Source of the DNA: an uncultured Micrococcales bacterium
GTDB lineage: Bacteria > Actinomycetota > Actinomycetes > Actinomycetales > Microbacteriaceae
NCBI GenBank assembly: GCA_903880095.1
Contig: CAIRNX010000001.1
Location: 62,001 to 126,000 of the forward strand
Direction: 5' to 3'
DNA: 64,000 bases
The position numbers and the translations under genes are program-made. Under the pieces are notes generated by a model. It was given only the letters and a program-made list of their open reading frames with translations, did no database searches and was not told the DNA's origin. Shown piece after piece: positions 60,750-64,000 of this stretch; position 1 is the first letter of the stretch; each line of letters opens with the position of its first letter.

Positions 60750-62050
60750 ACGAGGTCTCGCCAGTCCACTTCGCCGTCTTCGTTGTCGACGGTGATCGTG
60801 CCCGAAGGAATCGGGTTAGGCATGGTTATTGACTCTGTAGGCAGCTCGAGTAGCGATTCTTCGTCGCGTCTGTGCACCAGCACGGTTGAGATGTAACTCG
60901 AAACAGCCTCTTCGATTGGCACGTCGCGCAATTCGTTTTCACTTCTATACCAACGGTGTTCAAGAACCTGGTGGTAAATTTCGGCCTGCTCAAGCTTGCC
61001 TGCGAGTTCCTTTGGTATGGCCGTAACCACTGGTTCGAATGCGTGACTCAACCATTCGTGCGCGAGAACCTCTTCGTCGGCACCCGGGCGTGGGTTGTCA
61101 ACTCGATACTCGTCCAAATCGTTCAGAAGGCGTCTTGCCTGATTCTCTTCGACATCCAAGCCGGTCAGGCGCATCAACCTTCTCGAATGGTGGCCAGCAT
61201 CGACCACCTTTGGTTGGATTTTCACGGTTGATCCGCTGCCGTCGGTGCGAATGGTCATTTCTTCTATGTCGAAACCGAGGGCGTTGAGGCGGCTAACCCG
61301 CTTGTTGATCTTCCAGCGTTCCTTAGTGGCGAAAGACTCGACTCCGGTGAGTTCGCTCCAGAGTTCGCGATACTTGAGCATTATTCGGTCGCTGATCTCG
61401 TTTGCGTCAACGCCGTGTGTGGCGTTGCCAGAGGCTATTAGATCGAGAAGCTCACCTGCAATGTTGACTCGAGCGATTTCGAGGTCGTTTTCGCGCTGGC
61501 CGTTAGAAAGCCCACCTTCGTAAAGTTGGCCCGTTTCGGCGTCAACAAGGTATGCGGCGAACGCTCCGGCGTCTCGACGAAAAAGGGTGTTCGAAAGCGA
61601 TACGTCGCCCCAGAAGAATCCGGCGATATGTAAACGTACGAGGAGTACGGCGAGGGCGTCTACGAGCCTTGTGGCAGTTTCTGGGCGTAAACCTTGGGAC
61701 CACATGGCGCGGTATGGAAGCGAAAATTTGAGGTGGCGCGTGATCAGAACCGAAAGTAGCTCTTCGCCTTCGGCTGTGGTTCGGTTGTTGATGATCGCGA
61801 AAGGTTCAACGCAGGGCACGTCGAGCGCTTGCAGTTTCTTCAGCATCTCGTATTCGCGACGAGCCAGCTCGGGCAGAGTCTCTTTGATTGCGATCACGTG
61901 ATCGTTCAGGTGCGCGAACCTAACGGTGTGTCGGCTGAGCCCTTTCGGGAGGGCCGCAATCTTTTCGGATGGCCAGTGCTCTAAAGGCAACTGCCACGGT
62001 AGATCCAGAAGTTCTGGCTCTACCGCGGCAGTCGTTATGTCTAGTGACAA
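60746..62050 (-). CDS. DUF4032 protein with kinase-like fold
   Basis: 434 residues if started at TTG 62050, five bases after the ATPase stop; a longer reading from 62104 overlaps the ATPase gene by 50 bases and was not preferred. The N-terminal two thirds resemble the Kdo/lipopolysaccharide-kinase or RIO-like fold (VRFAHLNDHVIAIKE lysine, HIAGFFWGDVSLSNTLF catalytic HxD-like loop, YLVDAETGQ). The C-terminal part is the DUF4032 domain. Function unknown; widespread in actinobacteria. Coupled to the sugar-ABC ATPase. Confidence 0.78.
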   Translation of the reverse strand: MSLDITTAAVEPELLDLPWQLPLEHWPSEKIAALPKGLSRHTVRFAHLNDHVIAIKETLPELARREYEMLKKLQALDVPCVEPFAIINNRTTAEGEELLSVLITRHLKFSLPYRAMWSQGLRPETATRLVDALAVLLVRLHIAGFFWGDVSLSNTLFRRDAGAFAAYLVDAETGQLYEGGLSNGQRENDLEIARVNIAGELLDLIASGNATHGVDANEISDRIMLKYRELWSELTGVESFATKERWKINKRVSRLNALGFDIEEMTIRTDGSGSTVKIQPKVVDAGHHSRRLMRLTGLDVEENQARRLLNDLDEYRVDNPRPGADEEVLAHEWLSHAFEPVVTAIPKELAGKLEQAEIYHQVLEHRWYRSENELRDVPIEEAVSSYISTVLVHRRDEESLLELPTESITMPNPIPSGTITVDNEDGEVDWRDLV

Positions 62051-62054
62051 TGAA

Positions 62055-63128
62055 TTAGTTAAGACGCAGGCCCGACTCAACGTCGAACAAGTGAGTAACG
62101 CCACCCTGAGGTGCCAACGTAACCTTCACACCGGCCTTAGGGTGATCAATCTCAGAAACGCGGGCAACGATGTCGGCATTTGTGCCTTCAATCTTCGCGT
62201 TGCCGTATAGGAACGCATCTGCACCTAGCTCTTCAACTACGTCAATGTGTACTTCAAGACCTTGCTTTGAGATAACTAGGTCTTCAGGTCGAAGTCCCAC
62301 AGTGATGGTCTTCGCTTTGGTCTTTGCCAAGATTGCCGAGTCAACAGGAAGAACCTTGTCGCCGAACTTGACGCCGCCGTCTACGATTTGGAGCTGTAGA
62401 AGGTTCATGGCCGGCGAGCCAATGAAGCCGGCAACGAAAACGTTGGCTGGCTTCTCGTAAAGTGCGCGAGGAGTGTCGACCTGCTGAAGAACGCCGTCCT
62501 TTAGTACTGCCACGCGGTCGCCCATTGTCATAGCTTCAACCTGGTCGTGGGTTACGTAAACGGTTGTCACACCGAGGCGGCGCTGTAGCGACGCGATCTG
62601 GGTGCGGGTCTGAACGCGGAGCTTCGCGTCAAGGTTCGAAAGAGGCTCGTCCATTAGGAAGACCTGAGGCTTACGAACGATTGCGCGGCCCATGGCAACA
62701 CGCTGACGCTGACCACCCGAAAGCGCCTTTGGCTTGCGGCCTAGGTACTCTTCTAGGTCAAGAAGCTTTGCCGCCTCTAAGACGCGCTCGGCACGCTCTT
62801 CTTTAGAAACGCCAGCAATCTTGAGGGCGAAACCCATGTTTTCAGCCACAGTCATGTGTGGGTAGAGAGCGTAGTTCTGGAACACCATCGCGATGTCGCG
62901 GTCTTTTGGTGGGATGTCGGTGACGTCGCGGTCACCGATCAGGATGTGGCCTTCGTTGACCTCTTCGAGGCCGGCGAGCATGCGCAGGGTGGTTGACTTA
63001 CCGCAACCCGATGGGCCAACGAGTACTAGGAACTCGCCATCTGCGATCTTCAGGTCGATTTGGTCAACTGCTGGGCGGGTGCCACCTGGGTAAAGGCGAG
63101 TTGCCTTCTGGAATGTTACTGATGCCAT
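62055..63128 (-). CDS. Sugar ABC transporter ATPase, UgpC/MsmK type
   Basis: 357 residues from the ATG at 63128 with AGGAGAAAAG upstream. Walker A GPSGCGKST, signature LSGGQRQRVAMGRAIV, Walker B VFLMDEPLSNLD, and a C-terminal TOBE/MalK regulatory domain. Such ATPases often serve several carbohydrate importers, so it may energise uptake of maltodextrins released by the amylase at 40815. No permease genes are adjacent. Confidence 0.93.
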   Translation of the reverse strand: MASVTFQKATRLYPGGTRPAVDQIDLKIADGEFLVLVGPSGCGKSTTLRMLAGLEEVNEGHILIGDRDVTDIPPKDRDIAMVFQNYALYPHMTVAENMGFALKIAGVSKEERAERVLEAAKLLDLEEYLGRKPKALSGGQRQRVAMGRAIVRKPQVFLMDEPLSNLDAKLRVQTRTQIASLQRRLGVTTVYVTHDQVEAMTMGDRVAVLKDGVLQQVDTPRALYEKPANVFVAGFIGSPAMNLLQLQIVDGGVKFGDKVLPVDSAILAKTKAKTITVGLRPEDLVISKQGLEVHIDVVEELGADAFLYGNAKIEGTNADIVARVSEIDHPKAGVKVTLAPQGGVTHLFDVESGLRLN

Positions 63129-63142
63129 TTCTTTTCTCCTCA

Positions 63143-63160
63143 CCGGCAGGTACGTGCCGG
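63143..63160. promoter_or_regulatory. 18-bp palindrome upstream of the sugar ATPase
   Basis: CCGGCAGG-TACGTGCCGG: outer six-base arms and the central GTAC are self-complementary; only positions 7 and 12 mismatch. It sits 14 bases before the ATG and just upstream of the ribosome site. A LacI/ROK-type operator or a 5'-leader hairpin are both possible. Confidence 0.5.
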
Positions 63161-63280
63161 ACGATCCATAGTGATAGAGCCTCTGGTCGGTTGACTCGAG
63201 GTAACTTCATTATGCCAGCAGGCGACCCTGTTCTAGACTAGAAAACTGCTTAGTCACCCAATCGTGATAAAAGGAATTCA

Positions 63281-64000
63281 ATGTCAAACACTCCACGACC
63301 AACACGCAACGAACAGCGCGAAGCCGCTCGAGCCAAGGCTCGCGAGATGCGACTTGCCCAAAAACGCAACGATTCGCGTAAGCGCACGATTCTGATTGCC
63401 TCGATTGTCACGGTGGTTGCGATTTTGGTGACCGCAGTGGTCTTGACCATAAATAACGAAGTAAATAACCCGGTCCCGACCGCGGCGACTCCGGCAAACA
63501 TGGCTTTCGACGGTGGTATCAAAATTGGTAAGGGACTCAAAGCCATCACCGACCCGGCCGAGCAGGCCGGCACCCCGAACATAATCGTCTACGAAGACCT
63601 GCAGTGCCCTAACTGCCGAGACTTCGAAGTACCGAATGCGGCTCAGCTTCGCGATTGGGTTTCCACCGGAAAATACACTGTGCAAATCCACCCAATTTCA
63701 TTCCTTGATGGCAACAGCCCGAACCAATACTCAAGTCGCGCTGCAAGCGCAGCTATCTGTGTAGCTAACGGAGATCCGAACAAATTCTTCGATTACAACT
63801 CAGCGCTTTATTCACACCAGCCTGACGAAGGCACCGTGGGTCCGAGCAACGAAGAACTTGCAACTCGAGCTCAGTCTGTTGGCGTGAATAACAAGCCAGT
63901 TCTTGATTGCATTAAAAATGGCACTTACCAGACCTATTCTCAGAGCTATACCCAAGACACCGTTTTCAAGCGCTACATTCCGGGAACAAAGTTGAAGGTT
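63281..64000 (+). CDS. Membrane-anchored DsbA-like thioredoxin-fold protein (3' truncated by the window)
   Basis: The ATG at 63281, with AAGGAA upstream, opens a frame that runs to the window end (240 codons, no stop). A basic 37-residue N-terminus, a membrane helix (about 38-60), then a thioredoxin_4/DsbA domain with CPNC in YEDLQCPNCRDFEV. It is like the Ser/Thr-kinase-neighbour DsbA proteins of actinobacteria, which oxidise or isomerise extracytoplasmic disulfides. Confidence 0.85.
   Translation, partial: MSNTPRPTRNEQREAARAKAREMRLAQKRNDSRKRTILIASIVTVVAILVTAVVLTINNEVNNPVPTAATPANMAFDGGIKIGKGLKAITDPAEQAGTPNIIVYEDLQCPNCRDFEVPNAAQLRDWVSTGKYTVQIHPISFLDGNSPNQYSSRAASAAICVANGDPNKFFDYNSALYSHQPDEGTVGPSNEELATRAQSVGVNNKPVLDCIKNGTYQTYSQSYTQDTVFKRYIPGTKLKV

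Noticed and set aside
1-64000. CRISPR arrays, insertion sequences, prophage, rRNA genes, rhodopsin genes or known riboswitches
   Set aside because: No regular repeats, transposase or phage proteins, rRNA stretches or retinal-protein motifs were seen; no leader resembled a riboswitch family I know.

Overview
The window looks like chromosome of a small-genome actinobacterium of the family Microbacteriaceae, most plausibly one of the planktonic freshwater (Luna-type) lineages. This is inference. It rests on actinobacterial gene families and orders (DUF4244/TadE/TadG pilus tail before topA-tmk-holB, GlnR-type regulator-ppk1-MutT1, SenX3/RegX3-CarD-IspDF-CysS-RlmB, DUF4032, a LAxTG sorting signal), on moderate GC content judged by eye, and on very tight packing: most neighbouring genes overlap by 1-40 bases and no gap reaches 300 bases. 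I see no insertion sequences, prophage genes, rRNA or CRISPR arrays.

Layout. 1-1202: end of a Tad/Flp pilus operon and a zinc-ribbon/DUF4870 membrane protein. 1224-8036: topA, tmk, holB, a secreted tripeptidyl-aminopeptidase-like lipoprotein and a DUF2236 protein. 8051-8126: tRNA-Thr(CGT). 8190-9383: an unknown anchored protein. 9346-22718: a catabolic cluster. Its minus-strand operon encodes a homoprotocatechuate-type aldehyde dehydrogenase, extradiol dioxygenase, FAH-family hydrolase/isomerase, a 3Fe-4S ferredoxin, a ferredoxin reductase, a stand-alone sigma-region-4-like protein and an MFS carrier. The remaining units encode a PuuD-like hydrolase, a MarR regulator, a cytochrome P450, a second class I amidotransferase-like hydrolase, a glutamine-synthetase-like ligase, an acetoacetate-decarboxylase-family enzyme and an APC permease. 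22783-30149: two PBP4-type DD-peptidases, aspartase, a CopC protein, a succinate-semialdehyde-type dehydrogenase and galT. 30215-38996: small accessory and envelope genes. 39090-39163: tRNA-Lys(TTT). 39189-42248: a cell-wall-anchored beta-propeller and a secreted alpha-amylase. 42241-49023: a minus-strand operon glnR-like, ppk1, mutT1-like, DUF1684, DMT transporter, glpK. 49083-53595: small membrane proteins, a nitrobindin-like protein, YgfZ, a FUSC protein, a methyltransferase and gpmA. 53599-60749: phoU, the SenX3/RegX3 pair, a lipoprotein, CarD, ispDF, cysS and rlmB. 60746-64000: a DUF4032 protein, a sugar-ABC ATPase and a truncated DsbA-like protein.

The most interesting part is 9346-22718. 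I propose an inducible pathway for an aromatic (or cyclic) amine. The permease takes it up, the GS-like enzyme gamma-glutamylates it, and the P450 with its ferredoxin and reductase oxidises it. One or both amidotransferase-fold hydrolases remove glutamate, and the aromatic product is cleaved through an HpaD/HpaE/HpaG-like homoprotocatechuate route. Every promoter region of this cluster carries a copy of the same 22-bp imperfect palindrome (AATCGTTC-N6-GAACGATT), which I take to be the operator of the MarR protein encoded in its middle. The palindrome copies are read directly from the sequence. The substrate and the order of steps are inference.
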